A DNA stretch of 64,000 nucleotides, from the NCBI RefSeq assembly GCF_051201685.1, contig NZ_CP179213.1, forward strand, positions 2,976,001 through 3,040,000. The letters run 5' to 3'. This DNA comes from Luminiphilus sp051201685 (GTDB taxonomy: Bacteria > Pseudomonadota > Gammaproteobacteria > Pseudomonadales > Halieaceae). Both the position numbers and the translations under genes were made by a program. Numbering within the stretch: position 1 is the first letter of the stretch; every line of letters starts with the position of its first letter. Under the pieces are notes generated by a model. The model made no database searches. It was not told the origin of the DNA and saw only the letters and a list, made by a program, of their open reading frames with translations. Below, piece by piece: positions 53,771 to 62,296 of the stretch.

Positions 53771-54151
53771 ATGCTGAGTTATTGGCGTAGCGGTATTGCC
53801 CCAACCCTGACAATGTTCACCAGCTTATCGACTCTGCTGTGTTGTGCGCTGCCTGCACTGCTAATTTCAATCGGCGCGGGCGCCGTGATGGTGGGCATTA
53901 CTACCGCCATACCGGGAATCATGTGGCTATCGGCCCACAAAGGGCCACTGTTCATATTCGCGGCCACCATGCTCATGGCGTGTTCAGCCTTGGTCTGGAG
54001 ACAGCGGCGCAGCCCCTGCCCCCTCGACCCAATTCAGGCTCAAGCCTGCATGCGTTTACGGCGGTATAGTATTGGGATGCTCGTCGTGTCGACAACCACA
54101 TTGGGGACCGGTATTTTCTTTGCCTACCTCTGGCCTATGATTTATTTGTAG
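53771..54151 (+). CDS. MerT-like inner-membrane metal transport protein
   Basis: A 126-residue membrane protein with three or four helices. The first carries the pair Cys24-Cys25 in STLLCCALPALLISIG, close to the MerT signature CCxxP. The cytoplasmic loop after the second or third helix has another Cys pair (SPCPLDPIQAQACMR), as MerT has. ATG 53771 follows the HMA-like gene by 1 base. Together the pair look like a MerP/MerT importer, but no mercuric reductase is nearby. Metal specificity is unknown. Confidence 0.62.
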   Translation: MLSYWRSGIAPTLTMFTSLSTLLCCALPALLISIGAGAVMVGITTAIPGIMWLSAHKGPLFIFAATMLMACSALVWRQRRSPCPLDPIQAQACMRLRRYSIGMLVVSTTTLGTGIFFAYLWPMIYL

Positions 54152-54172
54152 CCAACACACTAAGGAGTATCG

Positions 54173-55612
54173 ATGCGCAACACTGAAAACTCCTGGCGCA
54201 AAAGCCTATTACTCGCGGGTTTAACGCTGCCCCCAGTCGTTGCGATCTTAGCCGATTTGAGCAGCGGTCCCCTGCGGGCGTTTACAGTACTGCCCTATCT
54301 CTTTGCAACATTAGGCTGCTACTGGACAGGATCCAGCAGGAGTTTGTTGGTCATTTCAGGCGGGTCTCTGATGTTGCTAACCCTTGGCACCTTTGCCAAA
54401 GGTTCTGATCACATTTTATTTTATGTGAACAGGGCTACTTTTGGAGCAACGCTTCTGGCCTGCGCCTTCATCACCCACAGAGCGATTCAATCGCGCCAAA
54501 ACCTGGTTCAGCAATCTTTAGCGCAAGTTCTTGAAGATTTAGATGCTGGGCTGGCGATATTTGGAAAAAAGCGGACCCTCATTTTTGCCAATACAGCCTT
54601 TACCAACATCCTTTCTGATTTGAACCCTGAGAAAAGCGACAGCAAGGGTCGCGCTGAAGATATTGGCATGACCTTCACTCAGGCAATCGAGCAGCTGTCT
54701 TCAGAACCTCTACAGTGGAACCAATCGCAGCAGTGGCTCGCACAAACGCGTTCTCGCGAGCTACCCGATTCGACTCCACTTGAGTTGCGACTATCAGACG
54801 GTCGCCACTTTCAGCTGTATGTTCAGGATTTGGAAATGGGAAAAACCATGATTCTGCACGATATTTCATCCTTAAAGTCCTACCAGGCGCAGGCCATACA
54901 GGCGTCAAAGCTGGCTCTTTTGGGTGAGTTGTCGGCATCACTCGCCCATGAAATTAGCCAGCCATTGGGCGCTGTTGAACTAATAACCGATAACATCATG
55001 CTGCACCTTGAGCAGGCTGAGGGGAATGTTAATAAAGACTATATTGTCGGAAAGCTTGAGCGCACTCGGAACGCCGCGGGAAAGGCGCGAAAAGTTATCG
55101 ACCATCTCAGGCGGTTTGGTAGAAATGCGAAAGAAGACCCGACGCCAGTTGACCTACGCGATGTTCTATACAGCGCCGTAGACCTCATGCGAGATCAATA
55201 TAAAAACTCAAATGTCGAGTTGGTCATTGAACAGCCTGAGCATGCCACCTTTGTGGTGGGTCATCCTATCCAGTTAGAGCAGGTATTTCTAAACCTGCTC
55301 ACGAACGCACGGGATGCCGTGGCTGATCACGTATCTGACCCGCGGGTCAGCGTAGCTTTAGCCATCGACGGTGACCGTGTTTCCGTCAGTGTGGCTGACA
55401 ATGGTCCGGGAGTTCCCGAGGCTTTACAGTGCGACATTTTCGATGCGTTTTTCACCACAAAAGCTATTGGCAAAGGCACCGGTCTTGGCCTTTCCGTGAG
55501 TCGAGGTATCATTGCCGCTCTTAAAGGTGAATTGACGCTTACATCAAGTGAGGACGGCGCCACCTTCACTATAACGTTACCGGTGAGTGATGGCGTTGCG
55601 ACTACAGCGTAA
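54173..55612 (+). CDS. Sensor histidine kinase (orphan, four-helix N-terminus, PAS)
   Basis: A 479-residue inner-membrane kinase. Four hydrophobic segments (about residues 12-105) form the sensor part, and a PAS-like domain (about 108-235, with DAGLAIFGKKRTLIFANTAF) follows. The H-box is SLAHEISQPLGAVE, the N-box NLLTNARDAV, and G-boxes VADNGPGVP and KGTGLGLSVSRG. No response regulator is adjacent. AAGGAG lies five bases before the ATG. Placed fifth in the csoR run, it may sense metal or redox state; that is inference. Confidence 0.86.
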   Translation: MRNTENSWRKSLLLAGLTLPPVVAILADLSSGPLRAFTVLPYLFATLGCYWTGSSRSLLVISGGSLMLLTLGTFAKGSDHILFYVNRATFGATLLACAFITHRAIQSRQNLVQQSLAQVLEDLDAGLAIFGKKRTLIFANTAFTNILSDLNPEKSDSKGRAEDIGMTFTQAIEQLSSEPLQWNQSQQWLAQTRSRELPDSTPLELRLSDGRHFQLYVQDLEMGKTMILHDISSLKSYQAQAIQASKLALLGELSASLAHEISQPLGAVELITDNIMLHLEQAEGNVNKDYIVGKLERTRNAAGKARKVIDHLRRFGRNAKEDPTPVDLRDVLYSAVDLMRDQYKNSNVELVIEQPEHATFVVGHPIQLEQVFLNLLTNARDAVADHVSDPRVSVALAIDGDRVSVSVADNGPGVPEALQCDIFDAFFTTKAIGKGTGLGLSVSRGIIAALKGELTLTSSEDGATFTITLPVSDGVATTA

Positions 55613-56264
55613 ATTAAGGCGATGGCACCGCTGGCTGGCCATTGTTACTGCAGTACAGCTTCTGGCGTGGACGTTAAGTGGAATATTTTTTGCGTTCATC
55701 GACATTGAGTTTGTTCGAGGCGCCGACCATCGCCAACCTGTACTGCAAACGCCGATCGACCTTTCTGCGGCAAGCTGGATCACCGCCGACGCTACCGAGG
55801 TTTTGATCCGCAACCGGCTGCCTGAGGAGGTTGTTGTCGGTGTAGTGGGCCTTGAGGAAACACGCTGGTACCTACCTAATGGCAAGGTATTACCAGCGCT
55901 GAATGAGATTGAGGCGTTGCAACTTGCCGGCTTAAAGACAGACCTTAACGCGAACCGTGCGGTGTTTATTACTGAGGCAGAGGTCGGCTCAGAGTATCGA
56001 GGTCGGGCACTGCCACTATGGCGAGTTTTTAAGGATAAAAATCCCAGCACCGTGGCCTATATTGACGCTACGTCGGGTGAGTTGGTAGCGGTTAGAAACA
56101 CCGCGTGGCGCTGGTGGGATTTCCTCTGGTCACTGCACATCATGGATTATGACGATAGAGACACCATTGGCACCCTATTTTTGAAGCTGTTTTCCATCAT
56201 GTCATTGCTGACGGCTATCGCTGGTGTCGCACTTTTTATTTCTCTTCCGAAAAAGTGGCGGTAA
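55590..56264 (+). CDS. PepSY-associated transmembrane protein
   Basis: About 224 residues from ATG 55590 (or GTG 55587), overlapping the kinase by 23 bases. It has an N-terminal helix (RWHRWLAIVTAVQLLAWTLSGIFFAFI), a periplasmic PepSY-like region with VAYIDATSGELVAVRN, then WRWWDFLWSLHIMDYDDRDT and a last helix. This is the PepSY_TM layout often found in iron or metal reductases and siderophore loci. It closes the csoR run. Confidence 0.72.
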   Translation: MALRLQRKLRRWHRWLAIVTAVQLLAWTLSGIFFAFIDIEFVRGADHRQPVLQTPIDLSAASWITADATEVLIRNRLPEEVVVGVVGLEETRWYLPNGKVLPALNEIEALQLAGLKTDLNANRAVFITEAEVGSEYRGRALPLWRVFKDKNPSTVAYIDATSGELVAVRNTAWRWWDFLWSLHIMDYDDRDTIGTLFLKLFSIMSLLTAIAGVALFISLPKKWR

Positions 56265-56288
56265 CGAGGCGTTTTTCTTAACGCTTCG
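56265..56288. terminator. Hairpin between convergent genes
   Basis: CGAGGCGTT and AACGCTTCG pair over 9 bp with one G-U wobble and a 6-base loop. It lies between the PepSY-TM stop and the M13 peptidase stop, which face each other. No T-run follows, so it may be a weak bidirectional terminator. Confidence 0.4.
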
Positions 56289-56309
56289 CCCCGCCAAAAC
56301 ACGATACGC

Positions 56310-58346
56310 TCACCATATCTTCACTCTTTGTTCGGGGGGCAGGTAAAGCGCATTGTCAGGGGTTACATTAAAGGCCTCGTACCATTCAGGCACGTTTCTT
56401 ACAGGCCCGTTAGCACGATACTGACTGGGTGAGTGTGGATTTGTGGCTATTAGCTGACGCATAGCCTCATCGCGCATTTTTGCACGCCAAATCTGAGCGA
56501 AGCCCAGAAAAACTCGCTGAACCCCCGTAAGACCATCAAGCTCAGGAGCCTCCTCTCCCTTTAGGGAAGCTTGGTAGGCTCGCAACGCAATGGTGATGCC
56601 ACCCAAGTCTCCAATATTTTCGCCTAAGGTGAATTCGCCGTTAGTACAGAGGTCATCAAACGGGCAAAAATCTGCATACTGCGCTATCAGACTGTTGGTG
56701 CGCACCTCAAATTGGGCCGCGTCCTCATCGGTCCACCAATTACGGATAGCGCCATCACCATCAAACTTACTGCCGCTATCGTCAAGTCCATGGCCTATCT
56801 CGTGACCAATAACCGCACCAATACCCCCATAATTCACCGCATCCTCTGCATCTAAATTGAAGAAAGGCGGTTGCAGTATGGCAGCTGGAAAAACAATGAC
56901 GTTAAGCACAGGCGAGTAGTAGGCATTGACGGTTTGCGGCGTCATGCCCCACTCGGTTCTGTCAACCTTAGCGCCATGACGCGCGATATCGCGATTGCGC
57001 TCAGCCTCGACTAACCCCAAGCGATTGCCATAGTAATCGTCGGCTTTAATCACCGCGCCCGCGTAATCACGGAACACGTCTGGATAACCAATCATAGGCT
57101 TGAACTTAGAGAGCTTGTCTAGGGCCTCAATTTTTGTGGCGTCTGACATCCACTCAAGCTGGGTAATGCTGTCGCGGTAGGCGTCGATTAGGTTCGCAAC
57201 CAACGCCTCCATTCGCGCCTTTGCTTCTGGGGGAAAGTGACGCTCTACATAGACTTTGCCCACCAACTCACCCAGGGACCTGCCCACTACGCCTACCGCG
57301 CGTTGCCAGTCGGGTAACTGCTGCTCTACGCCAGAAAGGGTTTTTCGGTAGAACTCAAAACGACGTTGATCCATGGCTTGAGTGAGCAAAGAGGCTTCAG
57401 CATTAATCAAATGCCAACGGAGATAAGTCTGCCAATCTTCAACCGAGGTCTTTTCAATAATAGCGCCCAGAGCGTTAAAGTAATCGGAAGAAATCGAGAC
57501 CAAATAGCCGGGGTTCTCAAGCCCAAACCCGTCCAGATAACCCGACCAATTTACGCCGCCCACCAATTCAGGTAAGTCCTGCTGCTCAATGCGGCGATAA
57601 TTATCAGCGAATCGACGCATACGCTCCTTGACTAAGTGTTGCTCTGCAATGGCCACCTCGAGGTCATAAATTTTCCTTACGGCCGCGGCATCGGTCGCTA
57701 TACCTGCTATTTGGTGAAGCTCAAGCATGTAAGCCCGATACTGCTCTCGGATGCGCTCTGATTTGGGATCGTCTTTAAAGTAGTACTCACGATCTGGTAA
57801 ACCAATGCCTCCCTGACTGAGATAAAACGCATAAATGCCCGGTTCCTTCGCATCAGCGTATTGCCAGATTTCAACAGGAGAATTAAACCCATAGCGTGCC
57901 GCCACGCCAAAGTAGGAAAACACATCATCATGGCTTTGCAGCGCATCGATCTTGTCTAAAAACGGCCCTAGTGGTGCAAGTGCACGAGCATCACGACTTT
58001 CCCAGTCCAAAAACGAACTATAAAGATCGCCTACTCGCTGCTGATCACTGCCTGACGGGAAGGCGCCTGCGGCGGATTCCTCGATGATGTCACGAACTTG
58101 CGCGTCGGAGTTGTCTCGAAGTACGTCCATTGCGCCATAACGCGACTTATCTGCGGGTATCTCAACATTCGCCAATGCTTTGCCGTTAGCGTAAGCAAAA
58201 AAGTCGTCGCCTGGTGAGACCGACAGATCCAGCTCTGATGCGTCAAAACCTGAAATCTGTGTATCCGCTACTAAGGGACTACCCTTATCGTCCTGACAAG
58301 CCGTTAAACCAACTATCAAACCTACAACAGCCATTCTTCGAAACAT
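56310..58346 (-). CDS. M13-family (neprilysin-like) zinc metallopeptidase lipoprotein
   Basis: Oligopeptidase of 678 residues. The signal peptide MFRRMAVVGLIVGLTAC ends in a lipobox (LTAC), so it is anchored as a lipoprotein. The zinc site is HEIGH in VIGHEIGHGLDDSGS, the third ligand Glu lies in ENIGDLGG, and NAYYSPVLN is the substrate-backbone motif. An AGGGA ribosome site precedes the ATG. It stands alone and should cut short peptides in the periplasm or at the outer membrane. Confidence 0.93.
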   Translation of the reverse strand: MFRRMAVVGLIVGLTACQDDKGSPLVADTQISGFDASELDLSVSPGDDFFAYANGKALANVEIPADKSRYGAMDVLRDNSDAQVRDIIEESAAGAFPSGSDQQRVGDLYSSFLDWESRDARALAPLGPFLDKIDALQSHDDVFSYFGVAARYGFNSPVEIWQYADAKEPGIYAFYLSQGGIGLPDREYYFKDDPKSERIREQYRAYMLELHQIAGIATDAAAVRKIYDLEVAIAEQHLVKERMRRFADNYRRIEQQDLPELVGGVNWSGYLDGFGLENPGYLVSISSDYFNALGAIIEKTSVEDWQTYLRWHLINAEASLLTQAMDQRRFEFYRKTLSGVEQQLPDWQRAVGVVGRSLGELVGKVYVERHFPPEAKARMEALVANLIDAYRDSITQLEWMSDATKIEALDKLSKFKPMIGYPDVFRDYAGAVIKADDYYGNRLGLVEAERNRDIARHGAKVDRTEWGMTPQTVNAYYSPVLNVIVFPAAILQPPFFNLDAEDAVNYGGIGAVIGHEIGHGLDDSGSKFDGDGAIRNWWTDEDAAQFEVRTNSLIAQYADFCPFDDLCTNGEFTLGENIGDLGGITIALRAYQASLKGEEAPELDGLTGVQRVFLGFAQIWRAKMRDEAMRQLIATNPHSPSQYRANGPVRNVPEWYEAFNVTPDNALYLPPEQRVKIW

Positions 58347-58600
58347 GATGCGTCCCTGCGATGAATTAAAGAGGATCGAGAGGCTACCTTGTGTACTCAG
58401 CGGTCGCCATGTTTTTCTTACTGCAGAATTTTGGAATAGTTGTGCGGCATTTTCATTTCAGCTTGTTATAACCCCTGCTGCCAACCAGACTGAGGCACCC
58501 GCAAGCGGCCACGCCTTTAAGCCATGCAGCACTAGAATTACAAATGACGACGGGCCACCGCTTTTTTGGGGGGGTACCTATTTAGCCTGAAAACCCTGAA

Positions 58601-58996
58601 TCAACGTTTGTTAAGAAGGGCGTCTGAACGTGATTGAAGTTGATCATGGCTATCAAGATTGGACAAATGAGCCAATCGGTCGACTGGAAAATCGCTCTGC
58701 GCATCATGAGACTGCAACGGAGTACCTGATTTAACAACGCGATCACCGTCTGCCGGCGCGGGACGAAACTGCAGCAACACAAATAATAGGGCGCCATAAA
58801 CGATAAAGATTTTTGCCATAAGCGCATAAATCACGATACCCGGATGCTCTCTAGCGAGAAACGCTTCAACATCGCCATAAAGCAGTGATGTGACGCCTGC
58901 AAATAGCAGTACCGCTAAGACACGGAAAAGCCTTGATTTGTGCTTGCCCAAAAAAAACAAAATCGAGGAATACTTAACAAAACGGAACAGTGACAT
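58601..58996 (-). CDS. Uncharacterised two-span membrane protein
   Basis: A 131-residue protein with two hydrophobic segments (about residues 25-41 and 53-76) between a basic N-terminus and a polar, His/Asp/Ser-rich C-terminal tail of about 50 residues. No family was recognised. It starts 2 bases after the stop of the 79-residue gene upstream, and AGGAA lies eight bases before its ATG, so the two form an operon. Confidence 0.62.
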   Translation of the reverse strand: MSLFRFVKYSSILFFLGKHKSRLFRVLAVLLFAGVTSLLYGDVEAFLAREHPGIVIYALMAKIFIVYGALLFVLLQFRPAPADGDRVVKSGTPLQSHDAQSDFPVDRLAHLSNLDSHDQLQSRSDALLNKR

Positions 58997-58998
58997 GT

Positions 58999-59238
58999 TC
59001 AGATTCCTATATTGATACCCAATAACAGAGCGGCAACACCAAAACCTTTCCAGCCTATACCTGACCAGATTTCCTTTTCCTTTTCTGCAACCAAATACTC
59101 AAGTTCTTGCTCGCTGTAGCTCGACTCATCACGCCCTGCGTGAATCATATCTTGCCTCACCTTCGCGATAGCGCGATCGCGTAAGCGTTGACGAACGACA
59201 CGGGGCATACGCAACTTTGATTTTTCCTCGGTCTTCAT
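58999..59238 (-). CDS. Uncharacterised small protein with C-terminal membrane helix
   Basis: A 79-residue protein from ATG 59238 (AAGGAA seven bases upstream). It begins with a basic segment (MPRVVRQRLRDRAIAKVRQD), continues with an acidic helix (YSEQELEYLVAEKEKEIWSG) and ends in one membrane helix (GVAALLLGINIGI). No family was recognised. It precedes the two-span membrane protein and probably works with it. Confidence 0.6.
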   Translation of the reverse strand: MKTEEKSKLRMPRVVRQRLRDRAIAKVRQDMIHAGRDESSYSEQELEYLVAEKEKEIWSGIGWKGFGVAALLLGINIGI

Positions 59239-59433
59239 CACTACGTTCCTTATCACTGCCCAAGCGGGCTGCATCAGACCAGACACGTTTACGTTAAATA
59301 CCTTACCACTAATTAGTAATGCCGCTTCGAATTGCCATTTCTAGGCGCGTGCTAGCAAGACCGGCCGAGTCAGAAGGATCAACAGGGCATGCTCTATCTC
59401 GCCACAAGCCTAATAAAAATAGGTTGCATATGT

Positions 59434-59445
59434 GTAACGCGTTAC
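59434..59445. promoter_or_regulatory. Perfect 12-bp palindrome upstream of the PhyH-type gene
   Basis: GTAACGCGTTAC is a perfect palindrome 54 bases before the dioxygenase ATG, inside a 261-base gap between divergent genes. It could be an operator for either direction. No matching regulator is in the window. Confidence 0.35.
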
Positions 59446-59499
59446 CTAATGTTAATTTTGAATACGTATGATTAACGTAATAGTCACTGGAAAGCCGAT

Positions 59500-60330
59500 A
59501 TGCCACAGCGTGAACTCACCGAACAAGAAGTCACCCGCTTTTCTGAAGATGGCGTCATTAAAGTCGATCAGGCAGTCGAAAGTGATTGGATCCCCAAGTT
59601 GCTTGCAGTCGCAGAGCAACAGCTCAAAAACCCCAGTAAGTGGGTTAACGACGTCAATAGCGGCGCCTCTGAAGATCGGCTGTTCACCGATCGCTACCTC
59701 TGGCGTAGCAATGATGTTATCCACCAGTTTATTCGCGAGTCGGGTTGTGCTCGTCTTGCAGCGCAAGCCATGAACAGCCAATCGTCACGCTTTTATTTTG
59801 ATCACCTGCTGATCAAAAAGGTAAAGACCAAAGCTCCCACGCCTTGGCACCAGGATGCGCCCTATTGGCCTTTCACCGGGAAACAAATTGCCTCCATTTG
59901 GTTAGCCCTGACGCCGGTCACCGTGGCGGGGAGTTCTCTAGAGTTTATACGTGGCTCACATCATGATGATGTCTACTATCTACCTGCTGTATTTGGTGGT
60001 GCAGAAAATACATCAGGCCAGTGGGCCAATACACAGCAAGGTGTCCCGGTACCCGACATTGAGGCCGAGCGTGACAAATACGATATTGTTGGGTTCGATT
60101 TAGAACCGGGCGACGCTTTAATCTTTTCGGCTTGGATGCTGCACGGAGCACCCGGAAACCAGTCCGCAACGCAGGATCGAATCGCACTATCAACCCGCTG
60201 GCTTGGCGATGATGTTCTATGGGACCCCAGAGAGGGTGTGGACCCTTCCGTAAACCCCGAGCACGTCGCTGTGCAGTCGGGCGCTCCGGTTCACGACAAT
60301 GCTTTTTTTCCTGAGCTATATCGCGCATAA
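59500..60330 (+). CDS. Phytanoyl-CoA dioxygenase (PhyH) family oxygenase
   Basis: Non-haem Fe(II)/2-oxoglutarate oxygenase of 276 residues. The iron ligands are visible as His and Asp in TPWHQDAPYWPF and the distal His in LHGAPGNQS; the 2-oxoglutarate Arg is probably in DRIALSTRWLGDD. Other family segments are IASIWLALTPVTVAGSSLEFIRGSH. It stands alone. The family hydroxylates varied substrates; in marine bacteria the target is usually unknown. Confidence 0.85.
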   Translation: MPQRELTEQEVTRFSEDGVIKVDQAVESDWIPKLLAVAEQQLKNPSKWVNDVNSGASEDRLFTDRYLWRSNDVIHQFIRESGCARLAAQAMNSQSSRFYFDHLLIKKVKTKAPTPWHQDAPYWPFTGKQIASIWLALTPVTVAGSSLEFIRGSHHDDVYYLPAVFGGAENTSGQWANTQQGVPVPDIEAERDKYDIVGFDLEPGDALIFSAWMLHGAPGNQSATQDRIALSTRWLGDDVLWDPREGVDPSVNPEHVAVQSGAPVHDNAFFPELYRA

Positions 60331-60464
60331 CCGCGCTCTGACCTCGGCTCATCCCAAGTCAATCTATGGCGCATCGAGCACATAGCTTGGCGGAACCTAC
60401 TAAGACGCTTTAGCGCGATAACCATAATCTTCTGTTCATAGTCATTGTGTTGTAAGGACGAGCT

Positions 60465-60665
60465 ATGAATATTGAATTTATTACCGACGCTGATTACGAT
60501 TTACCGCACGAAACGAAGGCCCAGCGAGAGATAAAGACCCCCCAGGCGTCCAACCCTGCTGTTGGCCCCGCCTTCAAATGCGGCAGCATGACATTGGTAA
60601 AAACTTGCGCTCATAAGGGCTGCGCCTGCCAGTCAATAAAGATCCCCAAGTACAAATCACGTTAA
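60465..60665 (+). CDS. Uncharacterised 66-residue Cys-containing protein
   Basis: ATG 60465 follows AAGGAC with a 6-base gap. The product begins MNIEFITDADYDLPHE and has four Cys in the second half (FKCGS, TCAHKGCAC), which could hold a zinc or Fe-S site. It ends in a basic tail (KIPKYKSR). No family was recognised. It converges on the membrane protein gene 4 bases later. Confidence 0.5.
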   Translation: MNIEFITDADYDLPHETKAQREIKTPQASNPAVGPAFKCGSMTLVKTCAHKGCACQSIKIPKYKSR

Positions 60666-60669
60666 CTCA

Positions 60670-61284
60670 TTAAGAGGACGCGGCCTGGCGCCTGACCAAA
60701 GTGATGACGCCCCCATAGATCATCCACGGTGCCAGCAGCCAAGGAACCTGTCCCTGAAACGTAATGGTGCGCCCATTAAATTCGAATAACAGTGGGTTCC
60801 ACCACGGACCCGCAGGCGCTAAGGGTGCCCACGATAGTGGCTTACCTACTGCTAGTTGATCGTGATAGAGAAACATTTCGACTAAAATATTTTGCCCCAA
60901 CGCCCAAAGCATGAACACTGTGAAGGGCCACCAGTGCCACGTTTGAAAAACCTCTGCTCGCCGCCCACTACTGATCCACATAAACCACAGCCCCACCAAC
61001 GTGATGCTTCCGGCATCGGCAAGTGAGTTCAGTAACCAGTTAATGTGGATAGGAATAAATTGGGTCAATACCTCGCTTCTGCGCGCATCAACGGGGTCGC
61101 CGGCCCACACACCATAGGTAAACCACAGCTCCCAGCCCAGCGCACAAAGTAGAAAACTCCCGAGATAGGCGCGAAGCACCCAGGATTGTAGACGGCCGCG
61201 TCGATACAGCCAGGGCACAATCACTAGCGGCAATAACGCGCTGGTATAAACAACGACAATCACTCGAAGATATTCAAGGGTCAT
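60670..61284 (-). CDS. Uncharacterised multi-span membrane protein
   Basis: A 204-residue protein with five or six hydrophobic segments, many Trp (for example WHWWPFTVFMLW and PWLLAPWMIYGG). It starts MTLEYLRVIVVVYTSALLPLVIVPW with no signal cleavage site. No family was recognised. It has no operon partner: a 4-base gap separates it from a convergent gene, and its upstream region is the 365-base gap before the 52-residue lipoprotein. Confidence 0.65.
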   Translation of the reverse strand: MTLEYLRVIVVVYTSALLPLVIVPWLYRRGRLQSWVLRAYLGSFLLCALGWELWFTYGVWAGDPVDARRSEVLTQFIPIHINWLLNSLADAGSITLVGLWFMWISSGRRAEVFQTWHWWPFTVFMLWALGQNILVEMFLYHDQLAVGKPLSWAPLAPAGPWWNPLLFEFNGRTITFQGQVPWLLAPWMIYGGVITLVRRQAASS

Positions 61285-61649
61285 AAGTACATTCCATTGT
61301 GTGTTAGGTCACTTTCCAATAGAGCAGACCCTAACAGAGTTACCCCAAAATCTAATTTAAAAACACACTCAACACCGCGGTCTTTATAAACCAACACCTG
61401 ACGCAGCAGGTGCGATGTCCTTTTTTTTGTCGTCACAGAACAGAGTCTGCAGGTGCATGTACAGCAATGACAACATTGCCCCTCATACCCAGAAATTTAG
61501 CCGACAACGATTCAGGAGGCGCAGAAACACTTTAGGGAATTCTGCGAATAAGCTGATAAGGTTCATGCCGTCACCATCGCGCCCATGAGCACACTAAGGG
61601 TGTTCAGGCGGGCACTGTTCTTACCCGATACCGGAAGGAGGCTTGAGAC
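61285..61649. other. Intergenic region without a recognised gene
   Basis: These 365 bases separate the membrane protein from the small lipoprotein. CACCTG and CAGGTG (61395-61412) form a 6-bp hairpin, followed 8 bases later by eight T (61421-61428); the spacing is too long for a good terminator. No other gene or RNA was seen. Confidence 0.45.
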
Positions 61650-61808
61650 GTGTTCTGTGTAAAAAATGTCTGCTTAGGCCTTGCGATTGCTATTTTGATG
61701 AGTGGCTGTAGTCCAACGGGCAGCAAGAGGCCAGAGAATTCCACCATTAAAAATTGCGAGCCAGAGTTCAACAGCGACGGCTCCATTCGCCGGATGATCT
61801 GCCGTTAG
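61650..61808 (+). CDS. Small lipoprotein (52 residues)
   Basis: Found by reading the plus strand: GTG 61650 with a strong GGAAGGAGG site eight bases upstream, ending at TAG 61808. The product has a signal segment VCLGLAIAILMSGC whose Cys20 fits a lipobox (LMSGC, with Met at -3 instead of the usual Leu). The mature part has two more Cys (KNCEPEF and MICR), perhaps a disulfide. No family was recognised. Confidence 0.55.
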   Translation: MFCVKNVCLGLAIAILMSGCSPTGSKRPENSTIKNCEPEFNSDGSIRRMICR

Positions 61809-61861
61809 TGTGGCCCGTTTTTCTCAACCCCCACGGCAAATACAATTTCAGATCGGGAGGT

Positions 61862-62287
61862 TTATTGAGCTTGCTCTGTCTTAAGCGTGCTATGGCGCAG
61901 CTCGAGAAGTTGAGCATGAAGCCAAGGGCCGCTCGCCGTTTCAACACCGTCACAGATAACCGCGTATGAACGACCACTCCATGAACTTTTTGTCGCTAAG
62001 CGATCAATAAAGTTTTCGGTCGTTTCAACATAACGCTGTCCGCGGCTGTATTTAAGCGCCAAATGCTCGGCGGCATCTGGCGACGCGTGCAGGCTGCCAT
62101 TGCGTTGGAAATCACAACCACTCTTTGCAACAACCTCAAGCAATGCGTTTATCTCAGCCTCAACATGCGACTCGTTTGCAAGCAAACCGTAGGACAGAAC
62201 TAAACTGCAAGCTAAAACGACAGCGCAGAGAACATTGCGAAATGTTGTGCGCCCAGCCAAGGCCGGGCGAGTTTTTTGAACAATCAA
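61862..62287 (-). CDS. DUF5329-family protein
   Basis: A 141-residue exported protein. The signal peptide has the core VLCAVVLACSLVLSYGLLA. The mature part matches DUF5329 from memory: EINALLEVVAKSGCDFQRNGS, AAEHLALKYSRGQ, TTENFIDRLATKSSWSG and YAVICDG, with a Cys pair likely to form a disulfide. The start is uncertain: only TTG codons (62287 or 62260) are available and no ribosome site is clear. It follows the NTF2-like gene by 9 bases on the same strand. Confidence 0.7.
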   Translation of the reverse strand: MIVQKTRPALAGRTTFRNVLCAVVLACSLVLSYGLLANESHVEAEINALLEVVAKSGCDFQRNGSLHASPDAAEHLALKYSRGQRYVETTENFIDRLATKSSWSGRSYAVICDGVETASGPWLHAQLLELRHSTLKTEQAQ

Positions 62288-62296
62288 CGCTTTTGC

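Noticed and set aside
53317..54151. A mercury-resistance (mer) operon
   Set aside because: The MerP- and MerT-like genes are led by csoR rather than merR, and no merA is present.
61395..61428. Terminator at the CACCTG/CAGGTG hairpin with an eight-T run
   Set aside because: Eight bases separate the stem from the T-run, and no gene ends just before it on that strand.
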